Of a stretch of 64,000 bases of DNA, positions 1-13,000 are shown in pieces. The position numbers and the translations under genes were made by a program. This DNA comes from Amborella trichopoda (Eukaryota > Streptophyta > Magnoliopsida > Amborellales > Amborellaceae). The stretch is taken from assembly GCF_000471905.2 (NCBI RefSeq), contig NW_006499705.1:1629326-1693325 (forward strand). The letters are read 5' to 3'. How positions within the stretch are numbered: the stretch's first letter is position 1; each line of letters begins with the position of its first letter. A model generated the notes under the pieces. That model made no database searches. It had not been told where the DNA came from and saw only the letters and a program-made list of their open reading frames with translations.

Positions 1-254
1 TAAAATATTGCCAATATTAAGACAATATGACCACCTAGCTAGCGCATCAAGACATATGATTACCATCATGTACTTTACAACTACGGGTGCGGCTGAGCTC
101 TGGCACCAGACCGGAATACTATCCAAATCTAAAAGTTAGAGGACCCGAGGTCGGGTCTACGCGTCGGAGATTCTCGTCAAGTTCATTGCCACCCTTCACA
201 AAACCCCTCAATTCATTGTAAATTATCGAAAATACGCTTATTTTTCCCTGACCG

Positions 255-371
255 TTTTATAAATGTGCACATACCTGGAGGTCACACACTCGAACTCGAG
301 GCTTCAGATTTTGTTGGCAGCAACGAAGAGAGAGAATAACGCTTTGAGAGTTAACAGAGTTAGAGAGAGAA
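255..371 (+). promoter_or_regulatory. Probable core promoter and 5' UTR of NRDE2
   Basis: A TATA-like stretch (TTTTATAAAT) begins at 255, about 117 bases before the chosen start codon at 372. That leaves room for a transcription start around 285-290 and a purine-rich leader of some 80 bases. An ATG at 263 lies at the TATA box itself and is probably untranscribed. This is inferred from position and base composition only. Confidence 0.35.
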
Positions 372-1090
372 ATGGAAGAGAGATTGCAATCTCCTGCAAC
401 TTCAACCCCTTCATTTCCTCTCTCTCATTCTCAACGGGAAGAATTGGCAGAGTTAGAGAGAGAACCGGGAGAGAGGGAGCGGCCTTCTGGAAAAGCAACC
501 ACTTTGTTCCCTCTCTCTCACCCTCAACCTATTAATAGGAGCTCTCACCTCCAGCAATGGCTTTCCAGTTCGAGTTTCACTGTTGATGTTGCGTCCTTGC
601 CAGAAGTTGCAACTTCTGGCCGCCAATTAGGGCACGAAGATGCAGCGAGTTTAGGGAGAGAAAGCGAGGAAGAGAGAGAACAGCCTTCTTCGACAAAATC
701 CCCTTTGTTTCCTCTCTCTCATCATCAACCAGTTAGTACTTCCCATCACCGGAAATGGCTCTCCAATTCCAGTTTCACAGTAGATGTTGCTTCCTTGCCA
801 GAAATAGCAACTTCTGACTATGAATTAGGGCATGAAGATGGTGAAGAATTATCACCTGAGAAACCTTATTATGGAATTTTGGATTCTCCAGCTTCAGAGT
901 CAAGCAAAGGCTTGCGTGAAATGAAGAAGAGGAAGAGAAAGAAACGTAAGCGGAACAGAGAAGTGGAGGAAGATTACTCAGGGAAATCTAGGGTTAGAGT
1001 TTTGTCAGGCTCTGGGTCTAAGTTGAAGAAGGATTACTATTTTGATACTCGTGGTGATCGTGACAATTTGGCTTTTGGAAGTCTTTACAA
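372..1090 (+). CDS. NRDE2: NRDE2 exon 1 (start codon, N-terminal region, NLS)
   Basis: The start ATG at 372 opens a 239-codon reading frame ending in the family motif FGSLYK before the donor AA|GTATGT at 1091. The frame past the donor ends at a stop at 1121, so it must be spliced. The exon encodes a Ser/Glu/Arg-rich disordered region. A block of about 66 residues is repeated: 'FPLSHPQP...WLSSSSFTVDVASLPE' at residues 46-78 and 'FPLSHHQP...WLSNSSFTVDVASLPE' at 113-144. The basic run MKKRKRKKRKRNR follows near residue 190. No ATG upstream in this frame looks better placed. Confidence 0.9.
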
Positions 1091-4000
1091 GTATGTGTTT
1101 TTTCTTCTTCAAACTCCTTAGTTTTTTAGCTTAAGCCCATTTTTTAAACTGAAAATTGCACTCCTCAATTCATTTTTAGGCTTTCTTTTTTTAACCTGAA
1201 TAGCATTTAAATTTTGTATTTTTTAATAGAAAGACGACCAAATCAAGCTCAATTTCATTTGGTGTGAAAGAATTTTTCATTGAAGGCTGAAACATTTACT
1301 GAGTAACAAAAAAGAGCTGAGCTATTCAGCCTTCATGTGTACTTTCGGGCTTTTGGATGCTAAGTTCTATAGTTGTCAAGTATTTCAATTGAGACACATG
1401 CATGATGACTTCACATTCTTTCACACTTTTTCGTTGCTAAACATGATTTACATTTACCCAACAACTTACCCTGCAATACATGATAGAGGTTTTCCCCATT
1501 ATGTCTTACAAGGACATATGAATTTGTCTCTTCATTGATGTTGGATACATTGAGTGAATCAGAACGTAATGGAAGCACAAAATAGAAGGATTGGATATAG
1601 GTGACATAACTTTTTCGATTTTGATTACCCTCTTGTGGTTGGTACCCATCTCGTGCTATCTCTCTTCCTTTCCCTTGTGGTGTCTCCAAGTTGAGAGTTC
1701 AATGCCCACAACCACAGGTCGACTTTTAATTACGAGAGCTAAAACCACAATTTACATAGATGGATATGGAGACCAACGGAGACTTCTCGTCCATCCGCCA
1801 AATTTGGGTGGTACTTGTCTCATTCTAGGATTTTCAGGGAGACATGAAACGAAAAAGGAGAGAGAAAAAAGTAGGGATCTCATTATTGATAGTAAGCAAG
1901 CAATAGTTGTGTTGCTAGTTGGCTATAAACAAAGAAAATCATCAGTTTGGTTGTTGTCTTGGTCTTTAAGGTTGGGATCGAGATCCCAAATAACAGGAAT
2001 CGAGATCCCTGACAGTGGGGTTCGAGATCCCAAAATTTAAAAATAGAGATCCCTGAGAGATCCGTTTCGGGAGCGACAAAATCGAGATCCTTGAAGGGAT
2101 CGCCTACCAAAGTAGGGGCTCCTGGTAACCATGGAGAAAAGTGGAAAGTGGAAAGGTCTTTTGGATGACATGTGAGGCCTTCTTTTTCTCCCAAAAGAAT
2201 CTTCTTACTTTTCTCTCTCGAAAAATCTCCTTACATAGAAGATTCCTTTGTCTCTCCTAGGTGGATATGTTTTCCAACTTCGATCAGATTCTTCATAGTT
2301 AACATTATCTTTAAAACTATTGTCTTATCACATGGGATTCCATCTTTCTTTATGCAACTTGGATAATATATCAAATACTAATTGGATCCTCCGCCCTTAG
2401 GGTTGGACCCAAAAACAACACATCCAAGGTTATGAGTTTGAAGAGGGTGACTAGTGTTGAAAGTAAAAGGAATAAGCTTTATTGTATTTGATGGGAAAAA
2501 CTGTCATTATCTTTTGTTTAGTCGTTAGTTGTCTTATTTCTTTAAATAAGGGCAATATTGTTCTTAGTTGTTATAAATAAGGAGGTCACTAGAGTGCTCT
2601 ACCCCTCTCTTCCCCTCTTTATCTCTCTATCTCTCACCCACCTCTCTCTTCCTTCTTCGTCTTTATTTTCTCTCTGCTCTTTCTCTCTCTAGATCCTATC
2701 TAATTGTCTTATTCTCGATTTTAATTTCAACTTGGTAGTAGAGCAAGAAGTAAAAAAGGTCAATCTTGAAAAGGTGAGCAGGAACTGTGTTTAGGGCTGA
2801 TGTCATCCTTGGGTTTGGGTGATGTCATCATGCCCTAAGACGCCAAACTTTTTTCTCCAACAGTAACTGTGTCAATGGAGGTGAGTGTTTTTTCTAGTTT
2901 TTTTATATGATTTTGGATGCCGATCAAGTATTTATTAGAAAAACCTAGTTTTTAGATGGATTAGAGTTTGTATACCCCAATCAAAGAAATACTATTCGTG
3001 TTGTTTCTTGATGTTTTTCTAGAAAAAAAGGAGTGTGATCAGATTTGAGGGTGTAACCAGATATGTAAAATTTTTTATTTGAAGAGATCAAAGGGTGTAA
3101 CTTGATCCTAATTGTTGATTAAGATTTGAGGGTATAACCAAATCTTAACTATAGTGGAAAATGTCTTAACATGCATTAAATGTGGAGTCTTCTAGACCCC
3201 AAATCACCATAGTTAGAGTTGTGTCAGTTAGACTATTTCTGGGTGGAAGAAAAAACTGTGATACATTGACGGTCGTGTAGAAAAAACTAGACCTAAAGGA
3301 TGCTAAATATGCAGATTGGGACGCTGAAGATATGGTTATTCTGGATTGGTTTCTATTTTCTATTTAGCCTAATATGATTCGATCCTATATTAACTGCAAT
3401 ACCTCTAAGGAAATATGGGATGTAGTTTCTGAGTCATATTTCCAAAAGAAAATGTTGCAAGGGTTTATGGATTGGAGCAACAAATGTGTGATTTTAAACT
3501 GGGTGACTTGTCATTGGGAGACTATTATGCTCATCTACGTGGTTTTGGGATGAATTAAGCCAACATCAATACATACAATGTTCTTCTTGTGCAAAAAAAC
3601 AGAGAGAGATTTGAACAAAGGAAGAATTTGATCTTTTGAAAGGAGTTAATGGAGAGTATGAAACAATTAGGGTGAATGTTCTCGGTGGTGAGACTTTACC
3701 ATCACGTAGTTCTATTATCTCCCTTCTTTAGCATGAAGAAACTCGTCGCAAGATAATGACAATGTCTATGGGTGAAACTGAAAGATCTACCCTATTCACA
3801 AGTTCTATTGGTAATTGAGGTGGAGAACTTTTTGGGAGCCTGGTGGAGGCCGGGGTGAAAACCCCACATCTGATGAGAACGACAAATTTAAGTGCACCCA
3901 CTGTGGATTATTGACTCTGGAGCAGCTGAACAGCTGACTGGTAGGACTGATTTTTTTTTCCTCTTATATCCCTTGTTCTAGTCATAAATCTGTTAAAATA

Positions 4001-7000
4001 GCAGATGGTTCTCTTATTCCAGTCAAGGGAAATGGAACTATAAATATTACTCGTTATGTTAACTTGTCATCCATCTTGTATGTTCCCAATCTTTCTAGTA
4101 ACCTCCTATCAATTAATAATCTCACAAAGACCCTAACTATAATATAACCGCTCTCCCTTCTCACGGTGTATTCCAGAACTTATGTCAGAGAAAATATTTG
4201 GGCATGGTTGTGAACATGGAGGGTTGTACTTTTTGGAGACTCTTGATCGTGCCTTGACCAGTGTTTTAAAAAGCAGAAGCTGGTTGTCCCTCAGTGCCCG
4301 CCCAGGGGCAGAAATGCCTCTTGTTGAGGGTATTTTTTGGTCTCTTTTTTTAATACTAAAGGGCAAAATTGTGGGTTTTAGATTCATTTGAAACCTAAAC
4401 CCCATTAGAGCTTATTTTAGAGAGAGAAAAACCCCAAAAAACTAGTTTTTTTGGTGATTTCCATAGGATCGAAGTTCTCAGAGTTATGAGAAATTGATCT
4501 AAGCATCACCCGTTGATATTAGATTAAGTGGACTATCAAACTATGGACTTATGGACTATGGAGGAGTGTGTGTTATGTGGACTTGTGTATTAGACATTTG
4601 ATGTGCTCTACATCCCTAACTCTTATGTGTTATACAATTATACTTATACTGTTACATTATAGAGATATTTTTCTTTCTACTGGGCTGCCCAAGTTCTGGT
4701 TGCTTGCCTAGGCCCTAGGCGGCTTGGACCCCCCCGGTCGCCTAGGTGCCGCCTAGCGTTTTTTGAAACACTGGCCTTGACTTCTGCAGCCACATCTTCA
4801 ATTGCTAGTAAAGAAATAGTGTTTTTGTGACACACCTGACTTGGTCATGCATCGTCTTTTATGTTGCATTTTATATTTTCTAAAATGTTTGAGTCTCTAA
4901 GTCGAGTTCAATTGCAATGTGACATTTGTGAGTTGTCAAAATATTGTACAACTTCATTTCCTATTGGTATAAATGAAAAGAGTGATGTTCCTTTCTCTCT
5001 TATACAATCTGATATACATGGTTTTGCTCCAGTTGCATCTGCGTTTAGATTTTGTTTCTTTGTACATTTGTTGATGGTTGTTCTATACTTACAACTGTCA
5101 ATCTAATGAAACACAAAGATGAAGTCGCTAAGGTATTCTAAATCGATCACAAAATGGTTGAAACTCAATATGATGCACAAATTAAAGTGTTACGCTTTGA
5201 CTAGGTGGGTGAGTATGTGTAAAACAAACTCAGAGATTATCTTCTTGATCAAGGGATTGAGTTCCAAACAATATGTTCATGCACATCTCAACATAATGGT
5301 GCAAATGAGAGAAAAATAGACACTTGTTGGAAGTTACCTGAGCTCTTTTATTCGGAATGAAAGTTTCAAAAATTTTCTAGTCTGAAGGAGTTCGCCCTTG
5401 CTGCCTTTTTAATACATCGCATGGTTTTAAAATGTGGCATGCTGTGGGCTTCGCATTAGAACTGACGGCATATGCGCTTTTGACCTATGCGGCTGCATAT
5501 GCGCTGCATCAGGCCGCATCGTAGTTGCATCCCGCATCACACCGCATCCCCTTTCGTCGAAAGTTTTTTCAATTTTGCCCCTTAGGGAGGGGCAAAATGG
5601 TCTTTTTGATCATCCATAAATGGGGGAAATTGTTTGGGGGGGTATTGAACCCCTTAAATGATGACTTCCAGCCACTTTTGTGGCCTTTTTTGCATTAAAT
5701 CGAAGGAAAAAAAAATTTGACGGAAATCTTTTTTTCATTCAAATCTTCGATTTGGCGGTTGTTTGATACTTGGATGTTGATTTGATGCTTTTGATTGTTA
5801 ACTTGGGGATGTTATGGTGAATTTGTGATAAGAAATCAGGGGTTTTAGAGGCCGTGAATTTGTGCTTGATGGTTGTGCTGTTGCGCTTATGGTTGTTGAT
5901 TGTTGAATGTTTTATGAAGCTAGTTTCAAGTTTCTAGTTTCTATCAGGGGATAGTGGATAATTGGATACAGAATCTCCGACAACTAATAATTTTGAAGTT
6001 AATCATTAAACTAAAATAGCTACTATCACCTCCATATTATTTTCTATGCATTAGCCTATTTTTGTAGATTTTTTAAAAAAAATATACATTTATTGACCGC
6101 ATCGTCGCGATGCACCCACATCGAGCCGCCTCGGTCCCCCCTCCACTTTTGGCTGCATCCCGTATTTTAGAACACTGATACATCGTATGCCTTCTCATGT
6201 TCTTGAGGGAAAATCTCCTGCTAAAATTGTTCATCCTAATGCACTCATGTTCCTCGTACCTCCCATGGCTTTTGGCCGCATCCCGTATTTTAAAACACTG
6301 ATACATCGTATGCCTTCTCATGTTCTTGAGGGAAAATCTCTTGCTAAAATTGTTCATCCTAATGCACTCATGTTCCTTGTACCTCCCATGATGTTTGTTT
6401 GTGTATGTTTTGTCCACCTCCTTGGTCCAAAGAGAGTAAAGCTTGATGCTAAAGCTGCCGATTGTATTCTTCTGGGGTGTCCATCTCATCAAAAGGGGTA
6501 CAAGCACTATGATCCTATTACCACGGTCTGCTATGTCTCCATGGATGTTACTTTTTTTGAATTTGTTCCATACTTCTCTTCTACAGGTTATGAGTGCTCT
6601 TTTCAGGGCGAGAATAAAATACAGCTTAGTGAAGGGAGCGCATCAGTTGTTCCCCTTCCTATTCCCGTACCACTTTTACCTGAAGAGTGGTTTATCTGAT
6701 GGTTTATCTTGAAGGAATGGTGTGCATTCAGAGAAGGAGTTGAAGACGTATACCAGGAGGAAGATAATGGTACAACCCAAAGCTCTAAGCGACCATACCT
6801 CGAATGCTAACCCGGAATTAGGAATTGTTCCTGATGTAGCAACTCTTTCACCCTCTTAGATAGTTCTAATTTGGACTTCCCTATTGCTATTCGTAAAGGT
6901 ACATGTTGCTGCACTTAGCATCCAACAGAAAACTTCATATCTTATAATTTTGTGTCTACCTCTCATCGTGCCTTCATATCTGCTCTGTCTTCTAGTAGAA

Positions 7001-10000
7001 TACCTTTCAGTGCTGAAGAAGCACTTCCACAACCTCAATGGAAAGCTGCCATGAGTTACAAGATGTGAGCACTTTAGCGGAATAATACATGGGAAATCAC
7101 CAACCTTCCAAAAGGGAAGAAGATTGTAGGATGTAGGTGGATATTCACTATGCAATACAAAGTTGATGGTACTATTGAAAGGTACAAAGCAAGATTGGTT
7201 TACAAAAGGATTTACCCAGACTTCTGGTGTAGACTACCACGATACTTTTTCTCTTGTGGCAAAGTTGAGCACTTTGAGGATCATTCTTTCACAACCTGCT
7301 AATAAATCATGGCCACTTCATTAGTTAGATGTTAATAATGCACTCTTACATAGAGACATCCAAGAAGAAATCTTTATGGCCATGCCTCTTGGTTTTCAAA
7401 TTAAAGGGGAGACAAAAGGTTTGCAAGTTAAAGAAAGCGATTTATGGACTTAAACAGTCTCCTAGAGCATGGTTTAAAACATTAAATGAGGCGTTGCTGA
7501 AATTTGGATTCAAAAGGAGTCAAGATGTTCATACACTATTTGTGACAAAGAATACTGCTGGAATTACTGCCTTGATAGTGTATGTTGATGATATTGTTGT
7601 GACAGGGGATAATGTGAAGGGCATTGAGGATCTTAAATCTTATTTAAGCAAGGTGTTTGATATCAAAGGTTTAGGACCGCTTAAGTATTTTTGGGGAATT
7701 GAAGTGGCGAGATAAAAGAAAGGGATACTCATCTCTCAGAGAAAATTTGTGTTGGACTTGTTACAACAAATGAGGTGTTGGGATCTAGACCTGCTGATAC
7801 TCAAGTCAATGATAAACTTCATGATGAAAGGGGAGAGTTACTCAAAGATCCTAATCAGTATCAATACGAATAGTGGGGCAACCTTATTTACCTTACATTA
7901 TGTCAGCCAGACATCTCTCTTATGCAGTTAGCGTTGTTAGCTAATTTATTCATGCACCACATAAATTGCACCTTGATGTAGTTTATAAAATATTAAGATA
8001 TTTCAAGTCTGCACAAGGGAAAGGGATATTATTCTCCAGTCAATGGCAGAGGAGGCGAAGCTCGTTGCCTCCACTGGCTTTGTTCATTGCTACTTGGATG
8101 TCTAATTGTCCACGCGGTAATGATAATATCTTGTACCTGAACCGGTGGCTCACTTTTTTTTAAGTAATGGGGAAGAGGACCGAAACATGCCACTGAAAAA
8201 CTCTACTAAGACAAAAATGGGCTGTCAAGACCGTAGAGGAGGTAGGATGGTCAGTTGGTCGTATCTAGTATAGATCGTACATAGACGATAGTTGGAGTCG
8301 ACGGCTCTCCTAGGGTTACCTCATTTGCGATTCCTGGGGAAGAGGATCAAGTTAGCCCTTGCGAGCAGCTTGATGCACTATCTCCCTTCGCCCCTTTGAG
8401 CGAAATGTGGCAAAAGGAAGAAAAATCCATGGGCTGACCCAATCATCTCCACCCCGTAGGAACTACGAGATCACCCCAAGGATACCTTCAGCATCCAGGG
8501 TCACAAACCGACCATATGACATTCTGATGTTGCAGTTTACACAGATGTTGATTGGGCTGGTTGCCAACTTGATAAAAGATCCACAACTGGTTATTGCACC
8601 TTTGTTTTGGGAAACCCGGTTACATGGAAGAGCAAGAAACAAAATGTGGTGACAAAATCGAGTGCTGAAGCAAAATACAAGGAAATGGCTCATGTTACAT
8701 GTGAAATAATGTGGATAAAAAGTGTTCTTTTTGATTTGGGGGTTAGAGTTAAGCTTCCTTGACCCTATATTGTGACAATGAAGCAACCTTCATATTGTAG
8801 AAAATCACAAGCAAGCTGAATCTGATTGATATCTATACACCAGTTTGAGGGGGCTTGTTTGAAATAAAAGGAACAAGTTTTATTGTATGTAATTGGCAGA
8901 ACTATCATATATCTTTTGTTTAGTCCTTATTTGTCTTATTTCTCTAAATAAGGCCAATATTGTCCATAAATTGTAATTAGATTATTACTTAATATAAATA
9001 AGAGGGTTATAAGTCACTAAAGTGCTCTACGCCACTCTCTTCCCCGCTTTATCTCTCTACCTCTCGCACACCTCTCTCTCTCTCTCTCTCTCTCTCCTCC
9101 CCCCCCCCCTTTCCCCCTTCTTATTCTCTCAGTAGATCCTATGAAGTTGGATCTCGCGAAGTGGACTTCATTGAGTTGAAGTGTGCAAACATGAGCTCTT
9201 GAATTACTTTAGATCTATATGAGATGGTTGGATCTCAGAAAGAAGAATGATAAGGAGATTTTTCCGCTGGAGGATGATAGTGGGAGTTTTCCCATGGTTG
9301 TCGAGGACAATAGAAGTGAACCATCATTGATTTCTAACCCTTGTAGGAGTGCATTATGCAGAGTGCCCGCCAGATATTTTGAGATTGAAGAGATGTCGGC
9401 AGAAAAAAAGAAAACAATGGGTGAGAGATTATACCCTCTCTTCGAGTCTGCAAGGGAATCCACCCCCAACGAGAGAATATATCCTCTTTTAGGGTCGGCA
9501 AAGGAGTCTTCCCCTGCAAGGGAATCCACCCCCAACGAGAGAATATACCCCCTCTCAGGGTCTGCTAGGGAGTCTACCCCAAAAACGATATTTTTACAAG
9601 ATCAATTTACTCAATTCTGAATCTTTGATCATTTTCTTATCTGTTTACAATGATGGACCTCTTCCCTTTAAATAGACTTCAAATAAAATAAATAAATAAT
9701 TAAAAAAGAATCCCAAATAAAATAAAATCTCTCTCTCTCTCTAAAAATTATGTACTTTCTCTCAATATCTTTTCCCTATTTTCTCTCTCAATCTCTTTTC
9801 CCTATTTCCTCTCTCAATCTCTTTTCCCTTTTTCCTCTCTCCTCTCTATTTTCTCTCTCACCTTTTCTCTCTCTCACGTGCCATCCCTATTTTCTCTCGT
9901 TCTAACTTCGACATTAGAGTAAAAATTAACTACCACATATTAATTCCTAAATCAAAGATATTTACTTATTCCCTAAACTAAAAAGATAGACCTCACCAAA

Positions 10001-13000
10001 ACAAATCACACACCCAACTAGGCCCTTGTAACTTATCTCTTCCTATCCCTAATTAAAAATAAAAAATAAATAAACTCTAATTTTTATTTGCATCATTCTC
10101 CTTGGGTTGGGAGAATCTCGACCTCGAGCTTGAAGCCAATCACCACCCTCTAATAATTGGTGATGTAATCCCACCATGCGCCTTGGCACATTTCTTCAAT
10201 TTCTTCAGACTCACATGGTAGGATTTCGAATATTTCATCATACATATCTTCTTCTTCATATTTGATTTTCAAACTTTCTTCTTTTTTTTACACAATTGAT
10301 ATTCAAAATTTCTTGCACATAGGCATCGCCTTTTATATTGAGATCTACCTCTTCATGTTCTTCTTCCTCTTGTTCCAATTGTAATCTAAGAAATACATCT
10401 CGTATACATTTTTCTACTACTTTGCTAATACTCTTTGCTAGGTCTTCTTTGATTCTCTCAAATATTTGATCCAATTACTGAAACCGCTAATTGATGTCAC
10501 AAACTTCGTTTCGAACATCTTCCATAATTAGATCACAAATCTCAAGGCTCTTCATAGATCTTAGGGCTTTGATACCAGCTGATGTCGAGAAAAAAAAAAA
10601 AATCATAAAAATAAAACAATGGGTGAGAGATTATACCCTCTCTCCGGGTCTGCAAGGAATCTACCCCAAACGAGAGAATATACCGTCTCTCAAGGTCTCT
10701 AAGGAGTCCATCCCTGCAAGGAAATCCACCCCCAATGCGAGAATATACCCTCTCTCAGAGTCTGCAAGGGAGTCCACCCCAAAAACGATATTTTCACAAG
10801 ATTAATTTACTCAATTCTCAATCTTTGATCATTCTCTGATCGGTTTACAATGATGGACCTCTTCCCTTTAAATACATTTCAAATAAAATAAATAAATAAT
10901 TAAAAAAAGAATCCCAAATAAAATAAAATCTCTCTCTAAAAGTTTGTACTTTCTCTTTCTCTCAATCTCTTTTCCCTATTTTCTGTCTCCTTATTTTCTC
11001 TCTCACATTTTCTCTCTCTTACATTCCATCCCTATATTCTCTCTTTCTAACTTCCACATTAGAGTAAAAGATAACTACCACTTATATTTTCCTAAATCAA
11101 AAGATCTTTACTTGTTCCCTAAACTAAAAAGTTAGACCTTCCCAAAACAAATCATGCACCCAACTAGGCCCTCATAACTTATCTCTTCCTATCCCTAATT
11201 AAAAATAAAAAATAAATAAACTTCAATTTTTGTTTGCACCATTTTGACATGCATCTCCATGATGAAGATGGGTTGGTTTAATGTCAGGATGCTTGCGACC
11301 CCTTATTGTAGGCATTTGGATTAGACGTATGGATTAGTTCCTCGAAGAAAACCAGAGTCTGGGAACTCGTAAATTTTCTACCAAGTGGAAAGGCCACAAG
11401 GAACAAGTGTGTCCTAAAACTTAAGAGAAAGGTCAATGGAACTATACACAAGTACAATGCCTTATTAGTGGCAGAAGGTTTCAAATAATTTAGAGCGTGG
11501 AATATGATGAAATATTCTCCCTGGCAGTGAGAATGATATCAATTCAATTGACATTTACCATTGTAGTGAGTTTAGAACTTACCCATATGGTTGTTTAGAT
11601 GACATTCCTTATCAAGGATCTGTCATCAAGGACAATGGGAGTTCTATGGATTTATCGTCATGAGTTTGTGAGATTCTAATGGCAAGAAAAGACAAGGAAA
11701 CGATGAATGTTATCAAGGAGTGTTTGTCCTCCAGTTCTAATGTACAGGACATGGGCAAGGTGCATCATGTGCTCGATGTTGAGATCAAGCACAATCATTC
11801 TAAGAGGCTCTTTAATTATGTCTTAAGTGACTTGTATTAGGAAAATATAAGAACGGTTTAGGATACGTGATTGTGAACTCATCAATACTCATGTCAAGAG
11901 GGGTTCTATGCTTAGCTTGAATCTCTGTCCATAGATGTGGCTTATATAAGAAAATATGATCTTTGTACTCTATGTGGTGTACGGAAGTAGTCTTATGCAT
12001 GCCATGTTGTGAACGTGATGGGCTGTACCATGGGACTTGTCAAGTTGCTACCAGAGCAATGTAGGTCCAGAACATTGGCAGATCATGAACAAGACATTCT
12101 GATATCTTTAGAGAACCGTGGACAATTCGTAGATCTTTCTAGGAAATTATCTCCCATTGTGCAGATAAAATAAGTGTGATTGGATTACTGACCTGGACAA
12201 TTGATGGTAAACACCAGGATATCTCTTAACTACGGGAGTGGGTGCGATTTCTTTATGCAACAAGAAAGAGACACGCGTGGCATGCATGTCCAACACAGAA
12301 TCAGAGTATGTGGACTGTTGTGCAACATTACATGAGGGCATATGACTCATGAGGATCTTCCAAAGCTTGGGGATCACATTGAGTGCTTGAGAGCTTGCAA
12401 GCGTGTTTTTATGACAACACAATGGCACTGGCTTTTGCAAAGGATCTTGGGATCAAAGTAAGACATAGCATGTAGGGATTGGATATCGCTACGGGTGAGG
12501 TGTCATTTAGAGGAAAGAGATAGTCATGACCTATATTCCCTTTAGCAGGATGGTAGCCATGACTAAGCTTATAGCTTGAGTGAAGTATAGGACTCATGTT
12601 ATTGCAGTTTGTTCAATGCAAATACCCATGATTTGAATGCACATTCGCACTTGCGCACTAGGACATGTGTTAATTGTGAGATAAATCATTGGAAGGTTTG
12701 GTCCATTTTCTTGCACGTTGTTGACCACCCTCAATGTTGGGGATATTATAGGATGAGACACACACATGTTGTGAGAGTATCACCTCGATGAGAAGTCAAG
12801 ATGAGATTCCATGGTTGGGAATCTGCATGATCCATCTGGCGTCCCATCGGATCATGTAGCCTATTTGATAGTTAGGTTGGGGATGTTTAGGTTAGTTGCT
12901 TGGGTGCAAGCCAAGGGTGCATTTTGAGGGGATGCGAAACTGTGATTGAGTTAAGACCTGCATGATGTAAATTCAACATAGATCCTAGTGTTGTTTAGCA

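Larger units (their letters stand above)
2455..9140 (+). mobile_element. Decayed Ty1-copia LTR retrotransposon
   Basis: The 5' LTR is about 2455-2729, starting TGTTGAAAGTAAAAGG. A primer-binding site (TGGTAGTAGAGC, like the initiator-tRNA-Met site TGGTATCAGAGC) is at 2733-2744. Gag remnants lie at about 3280-3800. A protease-like 'WIIDSGAAEQLTG' is at 3908-3946, integrase/pre-integrase fragments at 4130-6700, reverse transcriptase at 7080-7715, and RNase H at about 8530-8750. A purine tract TTGAGGGGGC is at 8845-8854, and the 3' LTR begins at 8856 (TGTTTGAAATAAAAGG). Stops and frameshifts are everywhere, so it cannot be autonomous. Its right boundary is uncertain because the 3' LTR loses similarity near 9130-9150. 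Confidence 0.85.
9391..11241 (-). mobile_element. Short non-autonomous LTR retrotransposon (TRIM-like), copy 1
   Basis: Two direct repeats of about 660-705 bp (9391-10095 and 10580-11241) flank a 484-bp interior. Just inside the right repeat, 'GGGCTTTGATACCAGCT' (10564-10580) is the reverse complement of a TGGTATCAGAGC-type primer-binding site, so the element reads on the minus strand. Near the left repeat, CTCCTTGGGTTGGGAG is the complement of a polypurine tract. Each LTR has an internal tandem motif around 'GAGAGAATATACC...CTCTCAGGGTCTGC'. No pol genes. No target duplication is evident. The same family occurs at 48755-49952. Confidence 0.8.

Noticed and set aside
1591..2194. Overlapping frames on both strands near 1600-2200
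   Set aside because: They fall in the inverted-repeat arm and the inserted MITE and have no protein-like conservation.
6187..6712. Frame of 170 codons with an internal 41-residue repeat as a possible novel gene
   Set aside because: It is copia integrase/pol sequence ('FVHLLGPKRVKLDAKAADCI', 'LGCPSHQKGYKHYDPIT') preserved through a tandem duplication.
9219..9620. 133-codon + strand frame starting MRWLDLRKKND
   Set aside because: It runs from unassigned DNA into the LTR of the TRIM-like element, its repeated 'NERIYPLSGSARESTP' is the translation of LTR tandem motifs, and the element reads on the other strand.
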